Origin: Haliclona indistincta
Lineage: Eukaryota > Porifera > Demospongiae > Haplosclerida > Chalinidae
DNA: 64,000 nt
Assembly (NCBI GenBank): GCA_964017065.1
Contig: OZ024783.1
Location: forward strand, 16,316,561 to 16,380,560
Direction: 5' to 3'
The position numbers and the translations under genes are program-made. The notes below the pieces were generated by a model, which was not told the origin of the DNA, did not search any database, and worked only from the letters and a program-made list of their open reading frames with translations. This document shows, piece by piece, positions 55,101 through 64,000 of the stretch; position 1 is the stretch's first letter, and each line of letters starts with the position of its first letter.

Positions 55101-57617
55101 ACATTGTAAATACCGGCACAATTTAAAAAAAGATGAACTAGAAAGAGCAGTTGTGTACTGTAAGTAGGTACTTACAGCACAGGGCATAATAATTTTGCAA
55201 ATACCGGCACTATTTTTTAACAATGAACTGTTGAAACTTGAAACAGACCAGTTGTGTACTTTGTCTTAATTTTTGGGGTGCTCCCAGTTCTCTGATTTGA
55301 GGCATTTTAAGATTTTCAACAAAAAATTCTGGTCATGATTCTTGGGGAAGAAGCTGTAGTTGGAACTTGGAAGTAGGAAACCCCCTTTAGGTGTGTACAG
55401 CTGATTGCACAGCAAACTTGACTCAAACAGACTCATATTTGTGGGCAACACCACACCTCTCCCTGTACATGCTATTGTAGCACTCTGCGTGGGCGTATCA
55501 AAGGCGCCGCCCGTTCTATATTTTCCATAATGTGAACGCCGTTCGCAATATGGAAAATATACATGTAGCACGGCCAGGGAAAATATAGCACGGCCAGGAG
55601 GGTTAAAGATAGGGTGGGCGGAGACTGACCTTGGCTCGACCTCGAGAATAAGACGCCCTGGCACAAAGATTCAGTGACAGCGGCAAGCTGTCGTGCTACA
55701 AACCAGTAAAAGCACCGTCTGCTCGTGCAATACGGGAATTATTGCGCTCGGGGTGTCGGTCTCGACGCTGATACAGCACTCGGCTTCGCCTCGTGCTGTA
55801 TCACCGTCTCGACCACACCCCTCGCGCAATAATTCCCGTATTGCACTCGCAACGGTGCTTTAACTAGTTAGTATAGGGAGAGGTGTGGTGCTGATCACAG
55901 ATATGAGTCCTTGTAGTCTGTTTGTCAAAACTAAGAGTCAAGTTTGCTGCAATCAGCTACATATATACTATTTGAAATGTATAAGAGTGTCTACATGTTA
56001 CAATTCCTTCTGTCTGTGTAGATCCAGTATTGTGTGTTAGTGATGATGAAGAGGAGGTGCTGGAGACAGTGGAGAAACCTGCTACTACCACCAACAAGAA
56101 GGACAGACAAGCTGAAATCGATGAATACAGACCACCATCTGCATCAAAAGTAACTAAACGGAATACAAGAGCCACAGTGAGTCACTGTAGGCATGTATAT
56201 AGCTATCGTACGCAAAATATGTACAGTGGAACCTCTCTAAGGCAGACACCATTGGGACCAACAAAAATTGTCCATTATAGAGAGGGTGTCCTCTGGTCAG
56301 GGGTTTATTATACATTGTGGGTTATATTTGGAATTCAGTAAGTATCCATTATAGAAGGATGAGGGGTGTCCTCTAAGAGGGGTTTCACTGTACCTGCACC
56401 AAGTGGTGAAAAAGTGGTATCATTACCCGTGCGCAGTATGCGCTAAGGTTATGCGTTTGTGTCCATCTGTATGTGTGTGTGTGTTTGTGTGTGGACAAAA
56501 AACACGCTTGTTTATATCTCACCGCTCGAAATTCGCCACAAAAGTGCAATTTGCAGTTCTTCACTCAATCTATAATCCTATGAAGACGTTTTTTGTGCTG
56601 GCAAGCCTTGTTCGAGCGGCTAATCCATGGCTTTCTAAAGCTACGTGTCCTTGTAAGAGCATTTTACGGTATTGTGGGTGTGTCACCCTACCTCCTATCC
56701 ATGTCGATGTCCTCACTCAGTCTCACATGTACCGTACGCCAGTATCACTTCTTGTCAATCACCTGTTAGTGCATGTATGGTAGCTATTGTATCTATGCTA
56801 TCATCAATATTTATCTGGAGCTGTCTATGGACTAGCTGTAACGCAGTGAGTGTTGCACACGGTAATGCTGGAGTAGTCGTGTTTAGCTCTTAGCTCAGAA
56901 CACGGTTAGTGCATTATGGTAGCTTTGCTGTCATCCATATTTATCTGGAGCTGTCTATGGACTAGCTGTAGCGTGAGTGTTGTAGTAATGCTGGAGTAGT
57001 CGCGTTTAGCTCTTAGCTCAGCGCACGGGTATGTGTACAGTGGTGGAAATGTGGTATCATTGAATTTGTGGATTTCATGTCACGACCACAATGTACATGT
57101 ATAGACCTTGATTCATATAATAATGCTTTATACATGCAACCAATGGACATGTATGTTCAGAGCAGTTCACCCTCTTGGTGGTTAGCTAGAGTGTACGCTG
57201 GAACCAGACTTAACGGACAAGTTGGGGAAGTGTATTTTATTTTGTCCGTTACGTGGAGGTTCAATCTGTATTGTGTTATGGACGTCAGCAAATTGTCCGT
57301 TATAATTATGGGGGTGTCCTCTATTGGGAGTGTCCATTACGAAAGGTTCCACTGTACACATACCGTAGTTTGCAAATCCGTTGTCTCAAGCTCACAACCA
57401 TAGCACGCTACGCATGCGCATTTGACTGTACAAAGCCATTTACATTTCGTCAATGCGCATGCGTCTTGATGGAAAAGCTACTCAAAAAGTGGACAACTGA
57501 CTTGCAAATTATGGTACATACTTTATAGTCTAGACAACCATTTAGCATCTCAGTACAAAATTGTATTTAATTTTTGTCTCACTGGTGTCTCAGATTAGCA
57601 AGACTCCATCATATTAA
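52166..57617 (+). CDS. SIM-rich disordered nuclear-type protein, copy 2
   Basis: Duplicate of 39705-46740. Eight exons join in frame to 432 aa: 52166-52288, 52360-53021, 53731-53756, 53972-54064, 54755-54825, 54933-55077, 56022-56176, 57594-57617. Length differences from copy 1 are all multiples of three, and most substitutions leave the three SIM-like cores untouched (VEVICEE, VVIENSDDED, VLCVSDDEEEV). The start is MSQQRRKRKT; copy 1 has MMYQQRRKRKT. The short last exon (ISKTPSY) is identical. The intron before the 26-bp exon has gained a 20-bp minisatellite. No C48 peptidase, RING or other enzyme domain follows downstream before the opposite-strand Ig gene. Function is unknown; the motif array suggests a SUMO-binding scaffold or regulator. 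Confidence 0.75.
53551..53726 (+). repeat. 20-bp pyrimidine minisatellite at 3' splice site
   Basis: Eight full copies of TCTTTATCTCCTATTCTTTG plus a partial unit run straight into CTACACACAG, the acceptor of the 26-bp exon. Copy 1 has about one unit (41051-41080). No unit contains AG, so no competing acceptor is made. Confidence 0.95.
54065..54235 (+). repeat. GTGAGTGTG-rich array following exon 4 donor, copy 2
   Basis: About 170 bp of GTGAGTGTGAGTGTGTGAGT-type repeats start at the authentic 5' splice site and contain many donor-like GTGAGT sequences. Confidence 0.9.
55472..55868. mobile_element. Compound insertion in the hairpin loop, unit 2 only
   Basis: Unit 1 has an uninterrupted loop (ACATGCTAGTATAGGG). 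Here two pieces fill it: TGTAGCAC...GTGCTACA (about 55476-55700) and a fold-back (about 55705-55866) with GTAAAAGCACCG / CGGTGCTTTAAC ends whose arms include GCAATACGGGAATTATTGCG. Confidence 0.75.
56224..56390. mobile_element. CAGTGGAACC-family MITE, unit 2
   Basis: Orthologue of 45741-45909 with TA flanks. Confidence 0.85.
56425..57030. mobile_element. Element with ACCCGTGCGC ends, unit 2 only
   Basis: ACCCGTGCGCAGTATGCGCT at the left, GCGCACGGGT at the right. The interior contains a ~100-bp tandem duplication (GGAGCTGTCTATGGACTAGC twice). It is missing from unit 1. The 126-codon frame at 56403-56783 has no recognisable domain. Confidence 0.7.
57196..57354. mobile_element. CAGTGGAACC-family MITE, uninterrupted copy
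   Basis: Orthologue of 46010-46623 without the Harbinger-like insertion. It serves as the empty site. Confidence 0.85.
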
Positions 57618-57721
57618 CACATCGTAAAGCATTCTGAACTGTGAAACTGTGGGTACAATCCAGAGGGGAATCTGCTCAAAAAGGCCCAGCGAGCACTTTG
57701 CTATACAGTTCATGTAATACA

Positions 57722-57954
57722 TGCAGGACTTCAAATTAGCACTAGCCCGCTAGTCCGAGGCTAGTAAAATATAGCTTGGACTAGTAAAATTTGCATATTG
57801 GTAGCACAGCTTGCTAGAGTACTAGTAAGTTTACTGCAGGATTTGACTAGAAGCAAGTTCATAATAATTATAGCTTAATAATAATTATTTCATTGGGCTA
57901 GTAGAAACTGTTTTGGGCTAGTTACAATTTATGTTTACAAGTTATTCGAAGCCC
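57722..57954. mobile_element. Short element with AGGACTTCAAAT / ATTCGAAGCCCT ends
   Basis: Imperfect inverted ends surround repeated CTAGTAAAAT / GGGCTAGT motifs. It lies between the SIM-protein gene and the Ig receptor gene. The rest of 57618-58241 shows no coding signal. Confidence 0.5.
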
Positions 57955-58241
57955 TAAAACCATGCTATACATGTTTTATATATTCAACTTGTGATCGTCA
58001 TGGCAACCCATCAGTATAGCACGATACATACATATCACTGTTACCGTGGTAACCGTGCTTGTGCTATACATGTATGGTCCTAATAAACATTGCAGGTAAC
58101 AGGTAACATTGTAAGGTTGTTCAAGTTGCTTTTATTGTATGATGTTGGTTACTATAGGCTTATTCAACACGTTCCAAGACAGGTGGTACTGCAATTTTTA
58201 TTTCACTTCTTTCAACATAACTATAGTATTAGAAGTCGTAA

Positions 58242-60207
58242 TCAAAAAGATTCACTAATAAAAATGACAAACCTGTTCTCATTTTCTTTCCGATACCTTG
58301 TCTCAACTGAAACTGTGAAAACAATGAGTAATAAACGTCTTTTATTAGATAATAAATTACCTATTCGGATCTTCCTGTGTGCACGCCACTTGATGTAGAC
58401 GGCTATCACTATTATAGTAATCAGCACACTAATGATAACGATGACAATCAACACCACTGCTAATGCAGCAGTAGTGTTGGCTGTGTAACATAAAGAGGTC
58501 ACAGAATAATAGTAATAAACAAGTTACTATACCAGCTAGATCAAATCCCACATCAGGAACAGCACTGTCGCTAATCATGGGTAACTTGAAAAATGAGCTA
58601 GAGCTCATAGAATAGTCTGAAGAAAAGATATCACAAACAATGACCATGGTTCAACTATGCATGTTAGTGTAATACCTGATGAGAGTATATGGATGATGTT
58701 TGAAGAAGTAGGACTAGAACTAGGTAGTTCCATAATGTGTATTAACTGAGAATGCTGATATGCAGCACTAGTGCTGTCAGTAGCTGGACTGTTGTCATAC
58801 ACTCTCACACTATACTCTCCTGCTGGTAGACCAGTAATGTTGACAGATCCTTTATCACTATCCTGCAGCAGTCTCTGCAGTGTCTTGTTGATGGTATATT
58901 GACTCTGGTCATCTTGTATCACTACAATCCCTGGTGCTATTGAATTGATGGCAAATGTACACTCCACTAGTATGGAGCTAGTGTGCTGGTCACTGGATAC
59001 ATCACAGTCTTGAACATTATAGGAACCTGTCACAGTATGACCACATTAAACACTACACAACATCAACTATTATAGTGGTTGGCTTACTGAAGTTGACACT
59101 CTTAATATATTTTTCATTTCCAATAATTACAAAGTCACTTGCATAATGACAGTTCTTTTCAACATAGATAGTGTACTGTATCAAACCAGGTTGAGTTATA
59201 GCTACCACTGAATGTGAGGTTTGATCAGCTGTGTCTGTTACTGGGTAAGTCATAGACATCAGTTCTTGATTAGGACAAACAAGAATGCCGCGCTAATATT
59301 AAAGTTATCATTGCACAAGAATAAACCCGGTTGAGTAAATGCTGACTAACCTGCTCTACATTGATGGTAATAATCACAGCAGAATGAGTGATATTATAGC
59401 TGACTATCACTGGCTGAGACACACTCACAAGATCATAGTACTCTATAGAGAAGAAATTGTCCTATAGCTACTTATGTAACAGTCACACACTCACCTCCTG
59501 GTGTTCTCTGTTCAATAACCACACTCTCACTACGGTGCTGAGATGAGAATGCTGTCACATTAGCTGTGTAGTACTGACATAACTTGAGAAGTGGTATCGG
59601 ACAATAAGAGTTGGCAGTAATTTCGTCCACTATTGCTTGACCAGTTTTGTTCATCACAATCACTATATAGGAGAGACCACTGAGTACACCAGCAGTTGCT
59701 GGAGGATCCCACAGTACAGCACTGAATGATGAAGTGAACCTTACATTGACAACTGGACCAATACCTACAAAAACAGTCTCACACTCAGTCCATGTATGAT
59801 ATATACCTGTTCACAGCTCACCATGAAGAACAGTCAGGGTAGCATTGTTACTGGTCACCTCACCAGGATAGAAAGCACACTGTACAGTAGTTCCATTGTT
59901 TACTAGTGTTGCTGGTACAGTGAGAGTGGACTGTACTGTGCCTGATGATGATACCGTGTGTTCAGTGATATCACGATCAGTAATACTGATGTCAGTTGCA
60001 TATAATCCATCCACTGTCCATACTATAGTGACACCACTACCATTACAGTGGAATAGAGCATTCTCTCCAACCAGTGTACTCACTGACACTGGACCCTCTA
60101 CTAACATGTATGCGAGAGAATGAGTATATAAAGAAGAGAAGTTTATACTTACTGGCAGTGACAGTACTGACGGTGAACAAAATGATCATAAAGATGTTCA
60201 CTTCCAT
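58242..60207 (-). CDS. Single-pass Ig/FN3 cell-surface receptor
   Basis: Nine exons join in frame to 508 aa: 60207-60153, 60100-59822, 59764-59495, 59442-59351, 59292-59088, 59026-58676, 58616-58533, 58480-58361, 58312-58242. Residues 1-18 (MEVNIFMIILFTVSTVTA) are a signal peptide. Residues ~20-111 form an Ig-like domain with paired Cys (FHCNGSG...TTVQCAF) and the core Trp in TIVWTVDG. Exon 3 (~90 aa) is an FN3-like domain (VLWDPPATAGVLSGLSYIVI ... YTANVTAFS). The next exons hold two further extracellular beta-type regions, the last ending in GLPAGEYSVRVYD. A transmembrane helix (about 451-474, AVVLIVIVIISVLITIIVIA) is followed by a basic KWRAHRK stop-transfer and a short tail without kinase, ITIM or ITAM motifs. 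It could be an adhesion or self-recognition receptor. The nearly one-domain-per-exon layout is typical of such genes. Confidence 0.85.
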
Positions 60208-60291
60208 AGTCACATCAGCATCATAGCTATAATCATGAAAAATTAACGCTTCTATCCACTCGGTTCGGAAACTTTTCTCCGATTGATACCT

Positions 60292-60614
60292 AATACTGCG
60301 TTCACACAGGCATGTGAAGCAAGCCAGCCCAGGTCGGCGCGGGTAACTGGCACTGCGTTCACACAGTAGCACGCAAGCGAGTTCGCCAATTCGAGCTCGC
60401 TACACGCAATAATGAAGGGGCGGATACTTCCTGGTAATAAAAGGATGGCTAAAATGGCGTCGGTCAAGAAGATGTTGCTGCCTCAAAGAATGCTCTGTTG
60501 CGAAAGGTGGGCTCGAGTGGATACTAGTGTGTTGTTACAGTCACTAGCAGGCTACTTTATAGTGTTTGGCGCTCGTTCTGAGTCCCAGTGTTGCGATACA
60601 CGGAGTTTGCGTTC
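60292..60614. repeat. Repeated TGCGTTCACACAG motif before scaffold gap
   Basis: ACTGCGTTCACACAG occurs twice (about 60295 and 60352), and similar TTTGCGTTC sits at the gap edge. It looks like transposon termini broken by the gap. Frames that run into the N stretch are not counted as genes. Confidence 0.35.
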
Positions 60615-60814
60615 NNNNNNNNNNNNNNNNNNNNNNNNNNNNNNNNNNNNNNNNNNNNNNNNNNNNNNNNNNNNNNNNNNNNNNNNNNNNNNNNNNNNNN
60701 NNNNNNNNNNNNNNNNNNNNNNNNNNNNNNNNNNNNNNNNNNNNNNNNNNNNNNNNNNNNNNNNNNNNNNNNNNNNNNNNNNNNNNNNNNNNNNNNNNNN
60801 NNNNNNNNNNNNNN
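60615..60814. other. Assembly gap (200 N)
   Basis: Exactly 200 N, a conventional placeholder. The true length is unknown. Confidence 0.99.
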
Positions 60815-60923
60815 GATTGAGTGTGTGTGTGTAGCAGAATCAAACTTTCAAATTTGTAGCATAAAGGTTTAAAATTAGATTATGTGAACCAACTTTGGCT
60901 ACACAGCTGCATCGTGTACTCAC

Positions 60924-62248
60924 TGTTTATGAGGGTCCTGCATGATCAAGAGATCTCCACTACTACACTCAGAGGACGATGATAGCAGTCTAGCAGACAG
61001 CCTGACAGGAATTTCACGATCAACTATAACAAACAACAAGAGCTTAACATGAACTGCATTGTACGTGTGTAAACCATTAAAAAAAAGCTAATTGTAACTA
61101 TTTTTGAAGAATTTTTAAAATTAATGATGATGTTAGACAAGATTCTACATGTAGATAGATAGACAGACAGACCGACCTCTCGCAAATGTTTGAGGGGGCC
61201 CAGGACTACTAACAGGCTTCAGTGACTCCAGTAACTTCTTCATTGCTTCACCACTTGAAAAAAACAAAACGTAAAAAATAATGTATGCACATTATTTTGA
61301 ATGTACATGTACAGGTGACGGGTGACCAATAATTGATGATATTCATGACTTTTGCAAGTAGCTATATTTTTCTATTCGTGCAGACAGAGTTTCTGCATGC
61401 AGTTTGCTTGCCTATTAATAGGCATCGAATATAGCAAGTTCAGGACTGCAGTGTTAGCCAATTTAAAGCGACGAGCTCGCCCTGTGAAGACTAAGCACGT
61501 TCGATTCTAAACAATAATTCTTTAGTCGTGTGAAGGCAAGCAAACTGTACACAGCAATTCTGTCTGTTCGAATATCCTTGGCTCGAAAAATACACTTGCA
61601 AAGTCATGAATATCATTAATTTGGTCACCCTATGTTGACTATGACTATGTTGTACACAGTAAACAGATCAACACACAACAATAAGAGACTGTTCATTATC
61701 TTATCATGCTGAGCAAAACGGATTAAATACACATACAGTACGTATCGGTTATAGCGTGGGTCTTTGATTTTGGGCGATTCTATCATAATAAGCGGTATAT
61801 CGTTACATGGTCCACACATGACAGTGGGTATGTTGTGCTTCAAGGCAATGATACACTACGCAACTTCATTGCCTGAAATAGAAAGACGTTCTATTTGCGC
61901 AACAATGTTGCAAGCAACAAAGTTCGCATGACACACTACGCAATTTTTTTGCTGAAAACAATTGCGCACAAAAAAGTTGCCTAGTGTATCATGGTCCTAG
62001 ACAGTCAACTTATGCATCAGTATCATACTTACTTAAGTTGTACGTACTGAAATCCAGTATCTTTCAAGATCTATAGAAATGTTGAAACACATATGACTGT
62101 ACCTCACAAAGAGGCTCTATCAACACATGCAGACATTGTTACCCTCACAGACTGACACATTGTCAAAGGCTTACAGTATCAAGCACATCAGCACTCATCT
62201 TGTCAGGACTACGACTGAGTTGAAAGACAATGAACCTTTGATCAGATC
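60924..62248 (-). CDS. Unrecognised gene, four internal exons (partial)
   Basis: Four minus-strand exons join in frame with GT-AG introns: 62248-62175, 62070-62033, 61253-61177, 61023-60924. They read SDQRFIVFQLSRSPDKMSAD, VLDTILKDTGFQYVQLNGEA, MKKLLESLKPVSSPGPP, QTFARVDREIPVRL, then SSSSECSSGDLLIMQDPHK. Neither start nor stop is in view. The 5' side would lie beyond the GA microsatellite at 62251, and the 3' side runs towards the scaffold gap. Matching phases across three introns make this a likely real gene. The family is not recognised, and no signal peptide, membrane segment or known catalytic motif is visible. The middle intron holds two MITE-like elements (61319-61629 and 61843-61997). 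Confidence 0.55.
61319..61629. mobile_element. Fold-back element with GGGTGACCAAT ends
   Basis: GGGTGACCAATAATTGATGA...ATTCATGACTTTTGCAAG is inverted at 61594-61629 (CTTGCAAAGTCATGAATATC...GGTCACCC). A related right end (ACTTGCAAAGTTATGAATCT) is found near 63238-63265. Confidence 0.75.
61843..61997. mobile_element. Short MITE with GATACACTAnGCAAC ends
   Basis: AATGATACACTACGCAACTT pairs with AGTTGCCTAGTGTATCATGG. The interior is rich in TTGCGCAACAATGTTGC palindromes. Confidence 0.65.

Positions 62249-62250
<2 letters not shown>

Positions 62251-62312
<62 letters not shown>
62251..62312. repeat. (GA)n at 3' splice site of the unrecognised gene
   Basis: About 31 perfect GA units begin at the 3' splice site of exon 62248-62175. 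Confidence 0.95.
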
Positions 62313-62318
<6 letters not shown>

Positions 62319-62435
62319 GATGTCCAGTACTGCCACAACCTGTCCTTAGCTATCATGGTATTACCAGCTTAACTCAGGACATCCTGAGGATTATCTCGGG
62401 ATATCCATTGTAGTGGCTGGTAATCCTGTCTGAAA

Positions 62436-62720
62436 GTACTAAGTATCCCGGGATTCCCAGGTTGGTCCTTGGTGGTACATGCGTGGGATCACAGAGAGGG
62501 TTAGATCCCGTGTACTAAGTATCCCGGGATTCCCAGGATTGTCCTCAGTATCCCATGTACATAGAGGGGGTTAAATCCCGTGTACTAAGTATCCCAGGAT
62601 TGTCCTCAGTATCCCATGTACATAGAGGGGCCAAATCCCGTGTACTATAGTATCCCGGGATTCCCGGGATTGTCCTCAGTATCCCATGTACATACTGTAG
62701 AGGGTGAAAGGGTCAAATCG
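62436..62720. repeat. Minisatellite, about 4 units of 65-85 bp
   Basis: Units carry AAGTATCCCGGGATTCCCAG, ATTGTCCTCAGTATCCCATG and TAAATCCCGTGTACTA. Unit length varies by internal deletion of the CCCGGGATTC part. Confidence 0.85.
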
Positions 62721-62735
62721 TCAATAGCTGGGTGT

Positions 62736-63270
62736 TAAGGTGGCGGTGCACTTAGGTAATATTCAACACCCACGCAACGTGTGTTTTATTAATAACTATT
62801 TATAACTTCAGCGATTTACATAACAGTATTGGGGAAATAATACATGAAGCGTCTGTGGCTGCTAACTCGACTGTCGAGCAATAGATCGACGCGCTTCAAG
62901 TGCAGCAGCATGCAGCGCCATCTTGCGCACAGACGTACAGAGCGAATTTTCGTATTACGATCTAGATTTTTTGTTAAAGAATTTTTTCTGGTCTAAGTTT
63001 GCTGTTTTGCTGCGTTAGCAAAGGAGTATCGAAAAATCGCTCTATACGTCTGTGCGCGCTGGAATTTGTAAGCTGTAAACGAAGTTCTTTCCGTAGCAAG
63101 CAAGCCAAACTGGAAATAACAGCCACAGACCGGTCTATACTGGGCGAGCTCGCTGCTCCACGTTAGCTAACATAGACAAACACAATGTATACTGGAGCAC
63201 GCCTGTAAAAAATACCATTGTACAGAAAATACAGCTACTTGCAAAGTTATGAATCTCATTAAATTGGCGC
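62736..63270. repeat. Possible relative of the TTAA transposon end
   Basis: TTAAGGTGGCGGTGCACT at about 62735 shares TTAA plus GGTGGCGGT with the ends of the 11069-14913 element. No inverse end is found before 64000, so it is a solo or decayed end, or the element continues out of the window. Confidence 0.4.
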
Positions 63271-64000
63271 ACAGATGTATAGTAGATAAAACAAAAAGTT
63301 GCTGTTTATTGTTTAGTGATGCGTGCATATGTCAACAACCATGAGAGAAAGTCTGCTCACATGTTTCAGTGTCCACCTGTACAAAAGCATGAAATCTACT
63401 GCATAGCAGATTATGCTAACATAACCTTTCAAGTTGAGAGAAATCATTGGGATTGTAATTATGTATGCACCACAAGTCAGTGTGTCCTTTAAAAGTGCAT
63501 TTTGTCAACGACGATTTCAAGTGCAGTTAATCTCTTGGCTGATTCAGTTAGTGTACATGTACTGCTCACGGGATTAGTGGAATATTTCCGCTAGGGCTGA
63601 AACGAATGCCACTTTTTGTATTTGAATATTCACATGTCAAACGAACGAATAGTCGAAGAGATATGTATTTTCAGCATGATGATGGTATGTGCACTGCATA
63701 GCCAAACTCAGCCGGCATGCGGCCACAAGCCAACTGGCAGCTTTTACGTCATGAACAGCTTTTGCCAGCAGCATACGAAGAAGGCTGTGTCCTTATTGCA
63801 CGCAAGACAGCAACAAACAGGAGCTTGTTACTTGTAAACCCAGGGGCGGATCTAGGATTGGAGAAAGGGGGTTCTTACTTGAACGAGTGCACTTGCGCGA
63901 GTGCGAAATAAAAAAAACACGCCCACTTCCGGTCAAAATCCCGTCTATATTGCATTGAATTCATTTTCAAGAATGTTCAGCTAAGTGCTACCAGTCTTGT
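63271..64000. other. Window end, no supported gene
   Basis: No convincing exon. From 63841, CAGGGGCGGATCTAGGATTG resembles a common hAT-type transposon terminus whose partner would lie beyond the window. Confidence 0.45.

Larger units (their letters stand above)
46961..57640. repeat. Tandem segmental duplication, unit 2
   Basis: Direct-repeat partner of 38084-46764, lengthened by about 4.3 kb (47745-52060) that holds the methyltransferase-like gene and several elements, plus insertions at 55472-55868 and 56425-57030. The SIM-protein gene is preserved exon for exon. Confidence 0.88.

Noticed and set aside
56403..56783. 126-aa frame on the plus strand
   Set aside because: It lies within an inverted-repeat element found in only one duplicated unit and has no domain or splice context.
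39705..57617. SENP6/7 or RNF4 orthology for the SIM-rich genes
   Set aside because: No C48 peptidase or RING exon is present, and both copies end at the same conserved stop. Shared SIM motifs alone do not show homology.
60412..60872. Frames crossing the N run
   Set aside because: They are produced by reading through unknown bases.

Overview
The window is nuclear DNA of an early-branching metazoan, most likely a demosponge. The evidence is indirect. Genes are split by mostly GT-AG introns. There is a NACHT/LRR immune-receptor gene, a short Ig/FN3 membrane receptor, animal-type MAP3K4 and HUNK-class kinases, and an ArsB-type permease of the kind reported in sponge silicon transport. Mobile DNA is dense: fold-back elements, TA/TTAA/TAA-target DNA transposons, and long purine/pyrimidine microsatellites. 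No bacterial operon, rRNA, CRISPR array or confident tRNA was seen. A 200-base run of N at 60615-60814 is a scaffold gap.

Layout. 1-1.9 kb: repeat end and gene-poor DNA. 1.9-4.3 kb (+): NLR-like NACHT/LRR receptor. 4.4-5.3 kb: nested fold-back elements, then a kelch-like fragment. 6.2-24.9 kb (-): a complete MAP3K4 orthologue. I could join 20 coding exons in frame into 1669 codons. One intron carries an intact 3.85-kb TTAA-target transposon whose two exons encode a 962-aa transposase plus YqaJ-type nuclease. Another intron is mostly a 67-bp, 15-copy minisatellite. 27.2-29.1 kb (+): ArsB/Lsi2-like permease. 29.5-38.0 kb (-): two tandem HUNK-like kinase genes of nine exons each, both intact. 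38.1-57.6 kb (+): a tandem segmental duplication, each unit holding one eight-exon gene (431 and 432 aa) for a disordered protein with three SUMO-interaction-like motifs. The second unit also holds an intronless CmcI-family methyltransferase-like gene (48.6-49.5 kb, -). 58.2-60.2 kb (-): a nine-exon Ig/FN3 receptor with signal peptide and one membrane span. 60.9-62.2 kb (-): four joined exons of an unrecognised gene. 62.3-64 kb: repeats.

The genes do not form one pathway. Several could be stress or immune related (NLR, MAP3K4 as a p38/JNK activator, Ig receptor), but co-location alone does not show that. The most useful unexplained structure is at the splice sites. Sense-strand pyrimidine microsatellites sit directly at many 3' splice sites (seven in MAP3K4 alone), and a GTGAGT-rich array follows a 5' splice site. 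The segmental duplication is also useful because each unit supplies the empty site for insertions in the other. All exon joins were made by eye from GT-AG (one GC-AG) signals and phase. No transcript or database search was available.
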